A stretch of DNA of 49,729 bases, taken from NCBI GenBank assembly GCA_022796475.1, contig JAAWIS010000017.1, positions 1-49,729 of the forward strand, given 5' to 3'. The stretch comes from Lachnospiraceae bacterium. GTDB lineage: Bacteria; Bacillota; Clostridia; Lachnospirales; Lachnospiraceae. Below the pieces are notes generated by a model, which saw only the letters and a list, made by a program, of their open reading frames with translations, was not told where the DNA came from and did no database searches. Below are positions 8,320 to 16,915 of the stretch, piece after piece. Position 1 is the stretch's first letter, and each line of letters begins with the position of its first letter. Made by a program: the position numbers and the translations under genes.

Positions 8320-9030
8320 TTGGCAGAAAAGCAAAGAATTCTGATCGTTGATGACGACGCCAATATTGCAGAATTAATTTCTCTTTATCTTTTAAAAGAA
8401 TGTTATGACACCCAGATTGTAGGGGATGGAGAAGAAGCACTTCAGGTTTTTCCTGTTTTTAAGCCCCATCTGGTCCTTTTGGATTTAATGCTTCCCGGCA
8501 TCGACGGCTATCAAGTCTGCCGGGAGCTTCGGATGACCTCCCAGGTTCCTATCATTATGCTTTCTGCAAAAGGAGAAATTTTTGATAAGGTACTTGGCCT
8601 GGAGCTGGGTGCTGACGACTACATGATTAAACCCTTTGATTCAAAGGAACTGGTAGCCCGGGTAAAAGCTGTTCTCAGGCGTTACCAGGCACCGGCCCCT
8701 GTTCTTCCCCCTTCTACGGATCAGCAGGGTGAATTTGTAGAATACCCGGATCTGATTGTAAACTTAACCAATTACTCCGTAATCTACATGGGGCATTCCG
8801 TAGAAATGCCTCCGAAAGAGCTGGAACTGTTATACTTTCTGGCTTCTTCCCCCAATCAGGTATTTACGAGAGAACAGCTTTTAGATCACATTTGGGGATA
8901 TGAATATATCGGCGATACCAGAACCGTTGACGTCCATATCAAACGGCTTCGGGAAAAGATTAAAGACCACAAAAACTGGTCCCTTTCTACGGTGTGGGGA
9001 ATTGGCTATAAATTTGAGGTTAAACGATGA
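8320..9030 (+). CDS. OmpR/PhoB-family response regulator
   Basis: 236 residues from a TTG start at 8320 behind AAAGGAGG. The receiver domain has the acidic pocket D11-D12, the expected phospho-acceptor D55 in LVLLDLMLPG, S82 and K104 (YMIKPF). A winged-helix DNA-binding domain follows (about 135-235, with TREQLLDHIWGYEY and TRTVDVHIKRLREKI). The stop overlaps the start of the histidine kinase gene, so the two are translationally coupled. The regulated genes are unknown; the cell-wall-binding protein gene directly downstream is one candidate. Confidence 0.94.
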   Translation: MAEKQRILIVDDDANIAELISLYLLKECYDTQIVGDGEEALQVFPVFKPHLVLLDLMLPGIDGYQVCRELRMTSQVPIIMLSAKGEIFDKVLGLELGADDYMIKPFDSKELVARVKAVLRRYQAPAPVLPPSTDQQGEFVEYPDLIVNLTNYSVIYMGHSVEMPPKELELLYFLASSPNQVFTREQLLDHIWGYEYIGDTRTVDVHIKRLREKIKDHKNWSLSTVWGIGYKFEVKR

Positions 9031-10430
9031 TTCGCTCCCTCTACTACAAATTTATTCTCGGCTATGTGATCTTCGGTCTTTTAGGTTTTCTCGTAATCGG
9101 TACATTTGCATCAGAAATCACCTACGACTATCTTGTTCGGGAAAAAGCGGAACTTCTCTATGATGAGGCCAACCAGCTTGCTTACGACTGCAGTGCTGTT
9201 TATAACGGGGCTTCCTCCCCATTGGAAACCGTTTCCCATCAGCTTTCCATCTTATCCCCTTCCCTTCAGTCAGAAATATGGGTTGCAGATCGGAACGGTA
9301 CTGTTACAATTGATTCAGAAAACGGCAGCAGACAGGGACTTTCGGTAAGTTTTGATCCCACTGCCTTAGGTAATAAAAATTACGGCATTGGAAACTTTTA
9401 CGGGACTTTCCCTTATGATGTCCTTAGCGTTTCAGCACCTATTACAGGCAATTACACGATCTACGGATATGTGCTGATCCATATGCCTCTGACTCAGATA
9501 CAAGCTTCCAGGGATGGGATTTTAAATATTGTATACCTTACCTTTGGGATTATTTTTATCCTTTCCCTGGTTATCCTGATTATTTTTACCTTGACTGTGT
9601 ATTTTCCTCTAAAAAAAATCACTGCAGGAGCCAATGAATACGCCTCAGGAAACTTAGCATACCGGATTCAGCTTGCCTCGCATGATGAGATGGGATATTT
9701 GGCAGAAACATTAAACTACATGTCTGATAAACTGAATCAATTAGAGGAATACCAGAAAACCTTTATTGCCAATGTTTCTCATGATTTCCGTTCCCCTCTT
9801 ACCTCTATCAAAGGCTTTTTGGAAGCGATTTTAGACGGCACCATCCCTCCGGAAATGCATGATAAGTACTTAAACCGGGTTATTACAGAAACGGAACGGC
9901 TGAATAAACTGACTCAGGGGATGCTTACTTTAAATTCCCTGGACAGCAAGGGCTTGCTGTTCCGCACAAACTTTGATATCAACCGGGTTATTAAAGATAC
10001 GGCAGCTTCCTTTGAAGTGGTCTGCCGCCAGAAAAATTTGACTTTTGAACTGACCTTCGCAGATAATATTCAAATGGTTTACGGGGAAACAGGAAAAATC
10101 CAGCAGGTTTTATATAATCTGACAGACAATGCTATTAAATTTAGCCCCAATGGCTCTACAATTTATATTCAGGCTTACCCGAAACACGAAAAAATCTTTA
10201 TCTCGGTAAAAGATATGGGGATTGGAATTCCAAAAGACAGTATTAAGAAAATCTGGGAACGGTTTTATAAAACGGACCTGTCCCGGGGAAAAGATAAAAA
10301 AGGAACCGGCCTTGGCCTGTCTATTGTAAAAGAAATTATCCAGGCACACGGAGAAAATATTGATGTAATCAGTACAGAAGGCGTAGGCACCGAGTTTATC
10401 TTCAGCCTTCCCCGTCCCGTTAACCTATAG
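9027..10430 (+). CDS. membrane sensor histidine kinase (HAMP, HisKA, HATPase)
   Basis: 467 residues, partner of the preceding regulator (4-nt ATGA overlap). Two membrane helices (about 8-28 and 166-190) bracket an extracytoplasmic sensor of about 135 residues without a recognised fold. A HAMP segment (PLKKITAGANEYASGNLAYR) follows. The H box FIANVSHDFRSPLTSIKGF holds the phospho-histidine, then come N box LYNLTDNAIKFS, G1 DMGIGIP, an F box and G2 KGTGLGLSIVKEI. All kinase motifs are intact. The signal is unknown. Confidence 0.94.
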   Translation: MIRSLYYKFILGYVIFGLLGFLVIGTFASEITYDYLVREKAELLYDEANQLAYDCSAVYNGASSPLETVSHQLSILSPSLQSEIWVADRNGTVTIDSENGSRQGLSVSFDPTALGNKNYGIGNFYGTFPYDVLSVSAPITGNYTIYGYVLIHMPLTQIQASRDGILNIVYLTFGIIFILSLVILIIFTLTVYFPLKKITAGANEYASGNLAYRIQLASHDEMGYLAETLNYMSDKLNQLEEYQKTFIANVSHDFRSPLTSIKGFLEAILDGTIPPEMHDKYLNRVITETERLNKLTQGMLTLNSLDSKGLLFRTNFDINRVIKDTAASFEVVCRQKNLTFELTFADNIQMVYGETGKIQQVLYNLTDNAIKFSPNGSTIYIQAYPKHEKIFISVKDMGIGIPKDSIKKIWERFYKTDLSRGKDKKGTGLGLSIVKEIIQAHGENIDVISTEGVGTEFIFSLPRPVNL

Positions 10431-10572
10431 TTTTCCGATTATCTGCTGCTTAAAAGCCTGCCTTATCTTCCACTATTTACTTGCTTTTGTATTTTTCTGT
10501 AAAATAATGTAAATTGTAAAGAAACCGACAGACTTTTTCATAAAATCGGACTTTCGATCCGTTCCAAAATAT

Positions 10573-10580
10573 GTTATAAT
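10573..10580 (+). promoter_or_regulatory. predicted -10 element for the secreted cell-wall-binding protein gene
   Basis: A TATAAT at 10575-10580 is preceded by a TG at 10572-10573 (extended -10). The -35 is poor. The start codon lies about 36 bp downstream. The remainder of the 10431-10615 gap shows no other feature. Confidence 0.45.
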
Positions 10581-10615
10581 AACGCAATACACAATAATTA
10601 AGGGAGGCATTAACG

Positions 10616-11566
10616 TTGAAACGAGCAAGACCTATCTTTTCCATGATGCTGGCAGCTAGTTTCCTTTCTTTCCTGGTTCCGGCCAGCAGTTTCGCAAGAG
10701 AGAAAATCAGCCAGGTTTCTCTGTCTTTCAGCATGGATGCAGAAAGCTGGGGAGAATTAACTGTCGATTGCGAAGATGACACCTATACGGTTCGAACGGT
10801 TAATCTGTTTCCGGAAGGCTCTGCCACATCTTCTTTTCCATATGCTATCATCGTTTTGGACGCAGAGGACGATTACTATTTTAACAGTATTAAGGCAAAG
10901 TATTTTCAACTGGAGGGAGAAGGCGCTGTCTTCCAGGAAGCCGCCAGAAGCAACAGCAATTCAACCATGACTTTATCGGTCCGCCTGAAAGATCTGGGCG
11001 AAGGAGAGTTGGAAGAGCCTACCAGTCTTACCTGGACAGATACCGGCATTGCTACCTGGGACGGGGTGTCAGGAGCCGGCAATTATTCTGTGCGGATCCG
11101 GAGAAACGGGGAGGCAATTTCTGCATCCAGCGCCCCCACCACAAAAGCTACCGTTTATAATTTGTCAACGAAAATTACCAAACCGGGAAATTACACTTTT
11201 CAGGTACGGGCTAATGGTCTTTACAAGAAAACAAAAAGCAGTGACTGGGTTGATTCCCCTACTTTGGTTGTAGATGAAAACAACCTTGCCTACATCAAGG
11301 CCAATGCCTCTGAAGATACCGGAATCCAGGGAAAGTGGCATCATGATGAAAACGGTTCCTGGTATCAGTATACCACTGGCATTATTCCCAAAAATGAATG
11401 GCGCAAAATTGATGATGCCTGGTATTATTTTGACGGATCCGGGTATATGGCAACGGATCAATGGATTGATCGGTACTATGTGGGAAGCAACGGTAAAATG
11501 CTGACCGATACCACTACCCCGGACGGCCATTATGTAGATGAAAACGGAGCCTGGGCTCCCAAGTAA
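10616..11566 (+). CDS. secreted protein with FN3-like region and cell-wall-binding repeats
   Basis: 316 residues from a TTG start at 10616 behind AGGGAGG. The signal peptide is typical (basic KRAR, hydrophobic core, cleavage near ASSFA). A beta-rich domain follows with no family I can name, then a fibronectin-type-III-like region (about 130-215, WDGVSGAGNYSVRIRRNG). At the C terminus are choline-binding/glucan-binding type repeats (NGSWYQYTTG, DDAWYYFDGSGYMATDQWI, GSNGKMLTDTTTPDGHYV). Probably attached non-covalently to wall polymers. It directly follows the two-component pair, so may belong to its regulon; that is inference. Function unknown. Confidence 0.82.
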   Translation: MKRARPIFSMMLAASFLSFLVPASSFAREKISQVSLSFSMDAESWGELTVDCEDDTYTVRTVNLFPEGSATSSFPYAIIVLDAEDDYYFNSIKAKYFQLEGEGAVFQEAARSNSNSTMTLSVRLKDLGEGELEEPTSLTWTDTGIATWDGVSGAGNYSVRIRRNGEAISASSAPTTKATVYNLSTKITKPGNYTFQVRANGLYKKTKSSDWVDSPTLVVDENNLAYIKANASEDTGIQGKWHHDENGSWYQYTTGIIPKNEWRKIDDAWYYFDGSGYMATDQWIDRYYVGSNGKMLTDTTTPDGHYVDENGAWAPK

Positions 11567-11594
11567 CCCTTGGAACCTGTCAAAGACAACGATC

Positions 11595-11645
11595 AAAAAA
11601 GCCATGGACAAAAGCAAATGCTGCTTTTATCCATGGCTTTTATTA
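11595..11645. terminator. bidirectional rho-independent terminator
   Basis: A-tract, GCCATGGA stem with inner AAAGCA/TGCTTT pairing, then TCCATGGCTTTTATTATT. It separates the convergent cell-wall-binding gene (plus) and glucokinase gene (minus), and is U-rich on both strands. Confidence 0.9.
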
Positions 11646-11653
11646 TTCCGCTT

Positions 11654-12598
11654 TTATCCCAGTACCAGCCGGGCTGCTCCGTAAATTCCGGCGTCATTGC
11701 CCAGTTTTGCCAAGGTTAAAATACCCTTATTATCGGAAATCGCCGAATATTTTTTATAATATTTCTCGATCACATCAATGATAAACTGACCTGCTTTCGA
11801 TACTCCGCCGCCGATTACGAATGCCTGAGGATCCACGGTCAAGGCTACCTGGGCCAGAACTAACCCCAGATAACGTCCCACTGTTTCCAGTACTTCAAGA
11901 GCCATGGCATCCCCCTCCTTTGCGCAGTCCAACACATCCTTTGCCGTAATCTGCTGTCCAAAGGCCCGCATTGCGGAAAAGTCTGATTTTGCTGCCATGG
12001 TTCGTTTCGCTTCTCTGACAATTCCCGTGGCTGAAGCTACCTGCTCCAGACATCCTACGCCGCCGCAGTTGCAGTGCTCCCTTTCTTCGTCCCGCACATG
12101 GATATGACCGATTTCACCGCCCAGCCCATGCCGGCCGGCAATAATCTTTTCATCAATAATGACGCCGCCGCCTACGCCGGTTCCTAAAGTTACCATCACA
12201 ATATCCTGATATCCCTTGCCGCCGCCCTGCCACATCTCGCCAAGAGCCGCTACGTTGGCGTCATTTCCGATAGACACAGGGATTCCTTTTAAAAGACCGC
12301 TTAATTCCTGTTTCGGATTCACATCTTTCCAGCCTAAATTAACGCATACTTCCACATGCCCGTCTGCCCTTACAGGTCCCGGAACGCCCAGGCCGGCTCC
12401 TGCTACCTGATCCAGCTCAATTCCCATTTTCTCAAGTCTGTCCAAAATCGAAGCTGCTACATCGGATAAAATAAACCGGCCTTGTTCTTCTTTCCTGGTA
12501 GGTACTTCCCATTTCTCCAGCAGCGTGCCATCCACCTCAAAAATACCGATTTTAACTGTGGTTCCTCCAATATCAACTCCGATGCATTTTTTCTTCAT
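11654..12598 (-). CDS. ROK-family glucokinase
   Basis: 314 residues from ATG at 12598, where the sequence reads MKKKCIGVDIGGTTVKIG, the ROK phosphate-binding motif. Later motifs include GAGLGVPGPV, GNDANVAALGE with the catalytic aspartate, GTGVGGG, and the zinc-binding ROK signature CNCGGVGCLEQ. The expected reaction is glucose to glucose-6-phosphate with ATP, feeding Pgi (41.4 kb) and glycogen synthesis (glgC/glgD). A longer frame upstream overlaps the next gene and is not needed. Glucose specificity is inferred from close resemblance to GlkA-type ROK kinases rather than repressors, since no HTH is present. Confidence 0.9.
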   Translation of the reverse strand: MKKKCIGVDIGGTTVKIGIFEVDGTLLEKWEVPTRKEEQGRFILSDVAASILDRLEKMGIELDQVAGAGLGVPGPVRADGHVEVCVNLGWKDVNPKQELSGLLKGIPVSIGNDANVAALGEMWQGGGKGYQDIVMVTLGTGVGGGVIIDEKIIAGRHGLGGEIGHIHVRDEEREHCNCGGVGCLEQVASATGIVREAKRTMAAKSDFSAMRAFGQQITAKDVLDCAKEGDAMALEVLETVGRYLGLVLAQVALTVDPQAFVIGGGVSKAGQFIIDVIEKYYKKYSAISDNKGILTLAKLGNDAGIYGAARLVLG

Positions 12599-12665
12599 GT
12601 TTTTCTCCTCTCTTACTTCGTATTTTATCTCTATTGCAGATTCCCTTTTGCTGCTCCAAAATATA

Positions 12666-13973
12666 TCACTGCAATACAATTTCCTTCATTTTGTTCTGGC
12701 CAATGATCAGATAGCTGTTGGAAAAACGGCCTGCTTTTACCTTGGAGATTGTTTCTTCAAACACTCCGTAAAACTTCTGTGTCCCAGCCATGTTATAGGC
12801 CTCAAAGCTGTTTTCATTCCACATAAGAATCTGTTCCCCGTCAATTGAAACGTGCTGATACCGAAAATTAAATTCTTTTTTCAATGCCAGTTCACCGGTA
12901 GGATGGTAAATCTCCATCCGGTAAGGCGACTCTCCTTCCCCATTATCCAGGATCACTCCAATATAACGGTCCGAATAAAACAGGCTGCGGATCTGGTTTT
13001 CCATGGGAACCTGAAGCAGAAGCTGGGGGGAAGCTAGATTCCGGGAACTGAAAAAAGAAAGCCCTTTATCCGAACAGGCGAAGGAATAAACTTCGTCTAA
13101 AAAGTGAACCCGGGGCGCCATGCTTCCTTTAAAATCCTCATCAAACCCTGCCACCAGACGGTTTTCGGAAGTGTTTTTTCCAATTTCCGAAAAATTATAA
13201 AATACGACGCGGCATTCCATGCGGCCCTGATTAATATACATATAGGAACATATCACCTGATTCCCTTCCGGGGAAAGGCAAAAATCCAGGGGATAGCCGT
13301 CGCCGGACAGCCGCGATTTGATGACAATATCCAGCGTTTTTCCATCTTTCTGAAACATCCCTATGTAATTGGATTTTGCATCTTCTAAAATAGCTGCCGC
13401 CAAACCTTTTGCAGAAACGCTTACCTTTAAAATCGGAAGCAGCGCTGTTGCAATTCCCTGGCAGCCATTCTTATCAAATATATAGATGCTGTTTCCCTGC
13501 TGATCTGCAATGGCAGCATAGTCACCGTTTACTGCCACAATCGGAGCGCGCATTTCATATGCCTGTATCCAGACTGTTTTACCTTTTGCGTCAATATACG
13601 CCGCTCCGTCCTTGGTATACTTGATAACATTCTCCCCAAAGTCCTTATAGGCAGTAAAGGTGCTTTCTGCCGGAAGCTGCCCTTCCTCACTTGTCCGAAA
13701 ATCCGTTTCCCAGGAAACACTGTACTCTGTGTATTGATGGTAGGTATTCCGGTACATAATGATGCCCACTGTCAGAAATACGGCAAGAAGAATAATCCCT
13801 CCAGTCAAAACCCTCCGGCTCAGACGTTTCTTTCCTGCCTCCTGGCTGCCTTCTTCCCGTTCCTTTTCCTCATGGTCACCAGGGCTATAACGAATGGGAC
13901 CAGCGTTGGATACCATCTGTTTTCGCAGTTGCTGCTTTTTCAGCTCCCGCTTAATAGAATTTGTGTCTTCCAT
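12666..13973 (-). CDS. DUF5711-type membrane protein with propeller-like extracytoplasmic domain
   Basis: 435 residues from ATG at 13973 (AAGGAGAATCATTC upstream). The frame is open upstream to 14132, but that part has no ribosome site. A charged cytoplasmic N terminus (about 1-52) leads to one membrane helix (about 55-78), followed by an external domain of about 350 residues with repeated short beta motifs (AIADQQGNSIYIFDKNG, MEIYHPTGELALKKE) suggesting a beta-propeller. It resembles the uncharacterised DUF5711 proteins of Lachnospiraceae. Neighbour of the LysM protein on the same strand, suggesting envelope-related work. The 247-bp gap up to 14221 shows no clear promoter or terminator. Confidence 0.7.
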   Translation of the reverse strand: MEDTNSIKRELKKQQLRKQMVSNAGPIRYSPGDHEEKEREEGSQEAGKKRLSRRVLTGGIILLAVFLTVGIIMYRNTYHQYTEYSVSWETDFRTSEEGQLPAESTFTAYKDFGENVIKYTKDGAAYIDAKGKTVWIQAYEMRAPIVAVNGDYAAIADQQGNSIYIFDKNGCQGIATALLPILKVSVSAKGLAAAILEDAKSNYIGMFQKDGKTLDIVIKSRLSGDGYPLDFCLSPEGNQVICSYMYINQGRMECRVVFYNFSEIGKNTSENRLVAGFDEDFKGSMAPRVHFLDEVYSFACSDKGLSFFSSRNLASPQLLLQVPMENQIRSLFYSDRYIGVILDNGEGESPYRMEIYHPTGELALKKEFNFRYQHVSIDGEQILMWNENSFEAYNMAGTQKFYGVFEETISKVKAGRFSNSYLIIGQNKMKEIVLQ

Positions 13974-14220
13974 GAATGATTCTCCTTGAGTGTGTCTGAA
14001 AAATAAATTCTGCAAACTATGCTTTCCCCTTTGTGGGAAATTTAATCCGAATTGACGCGATTTGATCCGCCATATGGAATAATTTTGAATCAAATACCGC
14101 ACAAAGTGGGGAGCAGAGATTGAAAAAATCAATTTTCAAACATACTTTGTGTTCCATTTCTTTCCTTCGATAACAGTATACAACACTTTGATTAAAAAAG
14201 CATTATCTTTTTCGCTGATT

Positions 14221-15627
14221 TCAGGGTACAATCAGTCTGCGTCCTGCTTCCAGCATATTTACATCCTCAAGCCCGTTAATCTGGCAGATTTCCTCTACTT
14301 TACTTAAATTTTGATATAATTCAAAACAGATTCCATACAGCGTTTGCCCTTCCTGCACCACATAAACACTTTGTCCGGGAGCCGGCTCCAACTGCCTTGG
14401 CGTTGCCGGCGCCGCTGCTTTTTGGACTTCCCCTTCTTTTTCCTCTGCCTTACTGCTGTCTGTCTGACTGCTTTCGGCCATTTGACTTTCTGCTTCTATG
14501 CTTCCAGCCGTTTCATTGCTGACTTGAGCCTGGCTGCTTTCAGCCTGAACCGGTTCTGCTGGACTTTCCTCTTCTGGAGCCCTGCTTTCGCCATCAGCCC
14601 CATTCTCTGATTCAGAAGGCTGCTGCAAGGCCGTTTCCTGGCTCAAAGATTCTCCCTGCAGCAAGCTGCTTCCAGATTCTTTCCTGTTGGAACCGGCTGT
14701 AGGAAATACCCCGCCGGAAGCTTCCTCTATGATTACCGAATCTGTATCGTAGAAATCTCCGCCAGCCTCTGAGGAAACTTCTTCTTTGCGGCCTTTTTCC
14801 TTCATCTCAGAAAAGTAGGTTTTCCCGGCATTTGCAACTGCATCTGCATCCGGAAGGACAGAAGCTACCACAGCCTCCATATCACGCATTTTTTCAGCAC
14901 TGTTAAAAGCAGCCACAGCTCCTGCCAAAGCAAAAAGGGCCAGACACGCGCACATTCCCCTCAAAAGCTGAATTGTATGGTTCTGGCTGTTGGCCTGCTC
15001 TTTTCTCTTTTCCATTTTCCGCCTGAAATCCCGGATTACAGAATCGCTTCCTCCTGCCTCCACCGGATGATTGTCCTTCTGCATTACCATGTAATCCTGC
15101 ATCATCTGATTGCGTTCATAATAGATACAGTGTCCGCGCAGCTTATAAAAACCATCGCTGGATGTTATGTAAAGGGCTTCTTCACCCTCTAATCCGCTGT
15201 TCAAATACATAACCTTATTGCTTCCGGAAAAATACTGTCCATGCTGTTTCCAATAGTTTAAAGGGCTTAGTGCGCTCCCTGGCAGACCGCATAAAAACCA
15301 GCCTTGCACCGTCCTTTTTGGAAACAGATCCTCCATGGATTGATACGCTTTTTTCCAGGATTCTTCTGTAAAGTTAACCTTCTCCCCTTCTTCCGTAATC
15401 CCTTCCATTTCAAGGGCACCGTCAATAAACACATAAGGAACCCCGCCGTGCTCCTCCAAATTTCCCAGTAAAAGTCCTGCCCGAAGGTCTTGTCCTCCTT
15501 TCGGCAGCAACCGTTTTAAATACGTATTTACGTAGTCTTCCACATACACTCTGACAATATTATCCCGTTCACCAATCTGCCTGATATTTTTTGGCAGTTT
15601 TGGATACGGTTCATATAATTCACCCAT
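14221..15627 (-). CDS. membrane protein with degenerate MPN/JAMM-like N-terminal domain and C-terminal LysM
   Basis: 468 residues. Residues about 23-180 look like an MPN (JAB/Mov34) fold: VRVYVEDYVNTYLKRLL, then RAGLLLGNLEEHG, YVFIDGALEMEG and VQGWFLCGLPGSALSP. The metal-binding H-x-H-x7-S-x2-D motif is missing, so no peptidase activity is expected. A membrane helix lies at about 222-241, then a long Ser/Glu/Gln-rich low-complexity linker (about 260-420). A LysM domain closes the protein (about 423-467, VYVVQEGQTLYGICFELYQN), which would bind peptidoglycan outside the cell. The MPN call is by eye. LysM and membrane topology are firm. Confidence 0.78.
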   Translation of the reverse strand: MGELYEPYPKLPKNIRQIGERDNIVRVYVEDYVNTYLKRLLPKGGQDLRAGLLLGNLEEHGGVPYVFIDGALEMEGITEEGEKVNFTEESWKKAYQSMEDLFPKRTVQGWFLCGLPGSALSPLNYWKQHGQYFSGSNKVMYLNSGLEGEEALYITSSDGFYKLRGHCIYYERNQMMQDYMVMQKDNHPVEAGGSDSVIRDFRRKMEKRKEQANSQNHTIQLLRGMCACLALFALAGAVAAFNSAEKMRDMEAVVASVLPDADAVANAGKTYFSEMKEKGRKEEVSSEAGGDFYDTDSVIIEEASGGVFPTAGSNRKESGSSLLQGESLSQETALQQPSESENGADGESRAPEEESPAEPVQAESSQAQVSNETAGSIEAESQMAESSQTDSSKAEEKEGEVQKAAAPATPRQLEPAPGQSVYVVQEGQTLYGICFELYQNLSKVEEICQINGLEDVNMLEAGRRLIVP

Positions 15628-15716
15628 ACGCTCACCCTGCTTTCTTTCAGTGCTTCGGAATTACCGCCTCACTCTGTTATCCGGACAAGCATAGCATATT
15701 TTTTTTGAAAAAAATG

Positions 15717-16328
15717 TCAAACTGCTGATGGAAAATCCCATAAGTTTTCGACAAGAGAAATCCCTTCGCAGATACAGTCCGCCATCCGCATCACCACAGA
15801 AAGCCGAATGCTCTGAAGCATTACCGGATCAAAATTACCGCTTCCGCCTACGATCCCCGTTATAAAAATATCCCCTACCTCACTTAAATCTTTGCTGACT
15901 CCAAGCCCTGGCTTTAAGGAACCTTTTCCCAGGGTAACATAGCCGACATGCTCCAAATCTCCCACTGAGGCATCTACTGCAATTACAACACGGTTCGGAA
16001 AATTTTCAGCAATAAATTCTTGATACCGCTCCAGATTCATGGCGTGAACCGGCCGTTCCAGCGTCCCGAATACAGCCGCCCGCTGCTTAAGCCCCCATCG
16101 TCTTTCCAGTTCCCGAAGCTTGTGACCGATTAAAGGGCCCAGGCTGTCTCCTGTGGAACGGTCTGTCCCAATACATAAAAACACTACCCCCTTTTTCCCC
16201 TTATTCAGTTCTTCCTGGATCATCGCCTCCAGCTGGCCAGCCAAAGCTTCCGGGCAGAATCCTGTTTTTGTATTATAATAATAAATTTCCGGCCTGGAAC
16301 GAATTCCAAAGTACTCCAATAAACTCAT
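15717..16328 (-). CDS. yyaC: spore protease YyaC family
   Basis: 203 residues, matching the YyaC family (GPR-related fold) with GTDRSTGDSLGPLIGH, VVIAVDASVG, LGKGSLKPGLGVSKDL and a GIVGGSGNFDP turn. YyaC proteins are restricted to spore formers, and their exact role in the spore is unsettled. The ATG at 16328 follows immediately after the trmL terminator; its weak ribosome site lies inside the terminator stem. A sporulation-like promoter is proposed at 16358-16388, so forespore expression independent of trmL is plausible. Confidence 0.87.
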   Translation of the reverse strand: MSLLEYFGIRSRPEIYYYNTKTGFCPEALAGQLEAMIQEELNKGKKGVVFLCIGTDRSTGDSLGPLIGHKLRELERRWGLKQRAAVFGTLERPVHAMNLERYQEFIAENFPNRVVIAVDASVGDLEHVGYVTLGKGSLKPGLGVSKDLSEVGDIFITGIVGGSGNFDPVMLQSIRLSVVMRMADCICEGISLVENLWDFPSAV

Positions 16329-16384
16329 GAAAAAACCTGCCTGTACCTATTTTCTTCTATTATAGGTAACAGGCAGGCTTTTTA
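16329..16384. terminator. strong bidirectional terminator between trmL and yyaC
   Basis: Minus strand: CCTGCCTGTTACCTAT pairs with ATAGGTACAGGCAGG (one bulged T), followed by a run of six T ending at the yyaC ATG. An A/T tract on the other side makes it bidirectional. Confidence 0.85.
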
Positions 16385-16388
16385 TTCA
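16358..16388 (-). promoter_or_regulatory. possible sporulation sigma (F/G-type) promoter for yyaC
   Basis: On the minus strand TGAATA (16383-16388), 18 bp, TATAATA (16358-16364). The -35 fits sigma-G-like TGAATA; the -10 is intermediate between CATACTA and a sigma-A TATAAT. The element overlaps the terminator stem. A tentative call. Confidence 0.3.
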
Positions 16389-16400
16389 TAAAAACGAAAA

Positions 16401-16892
16401 TCACTTCCAATGAAGTTTGTGAAGCTGGCCTTCCATAGCCATTTCCGAAAACCCCATTTGCCGAAGTCCTTCGTAAAGTATAATCGCCACAGAATTTGAA
16501 AGGTTTAAGGAGCGGATCTCCCCCCACATGGGAATACGGACACAAGTTTCCTGATAATCCACCAATATGTCTTCCGGAATTCCTCTGCTTTCCGGCCCAA
16601 ACATCAGGAAATCCTCCGGCTGGTATAAAACTTCTGTATAAGCCTTTCTTGCTTTTGTGGTAGCCATATAAATTCTGGCACCGGGATTTCGCTTTAAAAA
16701 GTCCTGAAAATCGCAGTAAACCGTGACATCCAGCTTATCCCAATAATCCAGTCCAGCCCGCTTCAGCGACTTTTCATTAATTTTAAATCCCAGTGGTTCA
16801 ATCAGGTGGAGCCTGGTATTTGTTGCAACACACGTTCTCCCAATATTTCCCGTATTAGCCGGCATCTCCGGTTCATAAAGCACGATATTCAT
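16401..16892 (-). CDS. trmL: tRNA (cytidine(34)-2'-O)-methyltransferase TrmL
   Basis: 163-residue SPOUT methyltransferase, full length for TrmL. N terminus MNIVLYEPEMPANTGNIGRT is the diagnostic opening. FGPESRGIPEDIL and IPMWGEIRSLNLSNSVAIIL form the trefoil-knot SAM site. It should 2'-O-methylate position 34 of leucine tRNAs. Start ATG at 16892 behind AAGGGG. It follows the aminotransferase gene by 23 bp, probably in one transcript, and ends in the 16329-16384 terminator. Confidence 0.94.
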   Translation of the reverse strand: MNIVLYEPEMPANTGNIGRTCVATNTRLHLIEPLGFKINEKSLKRAGLDYWDKLDVTVYCDFQDFLKRNPGARIYMATTKARKAYTEVLYQPEDFLMFGPESRGIPEDILVDYQETCVRIPMWGEIRSLNLSNSVAIILYEGLRQMGFSEMAMEGQLHKLHWK

Positions 16893-16915
16893 GGTTTCCC
16901 CTTTTTTCCATAAAC

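Noticed and set aside
12599-12679. Longer glucokinase start
   Set aside because: The extension has no ROK homology and no ribosome site; MKKKCIGVDIGG at 12598 is the family start.
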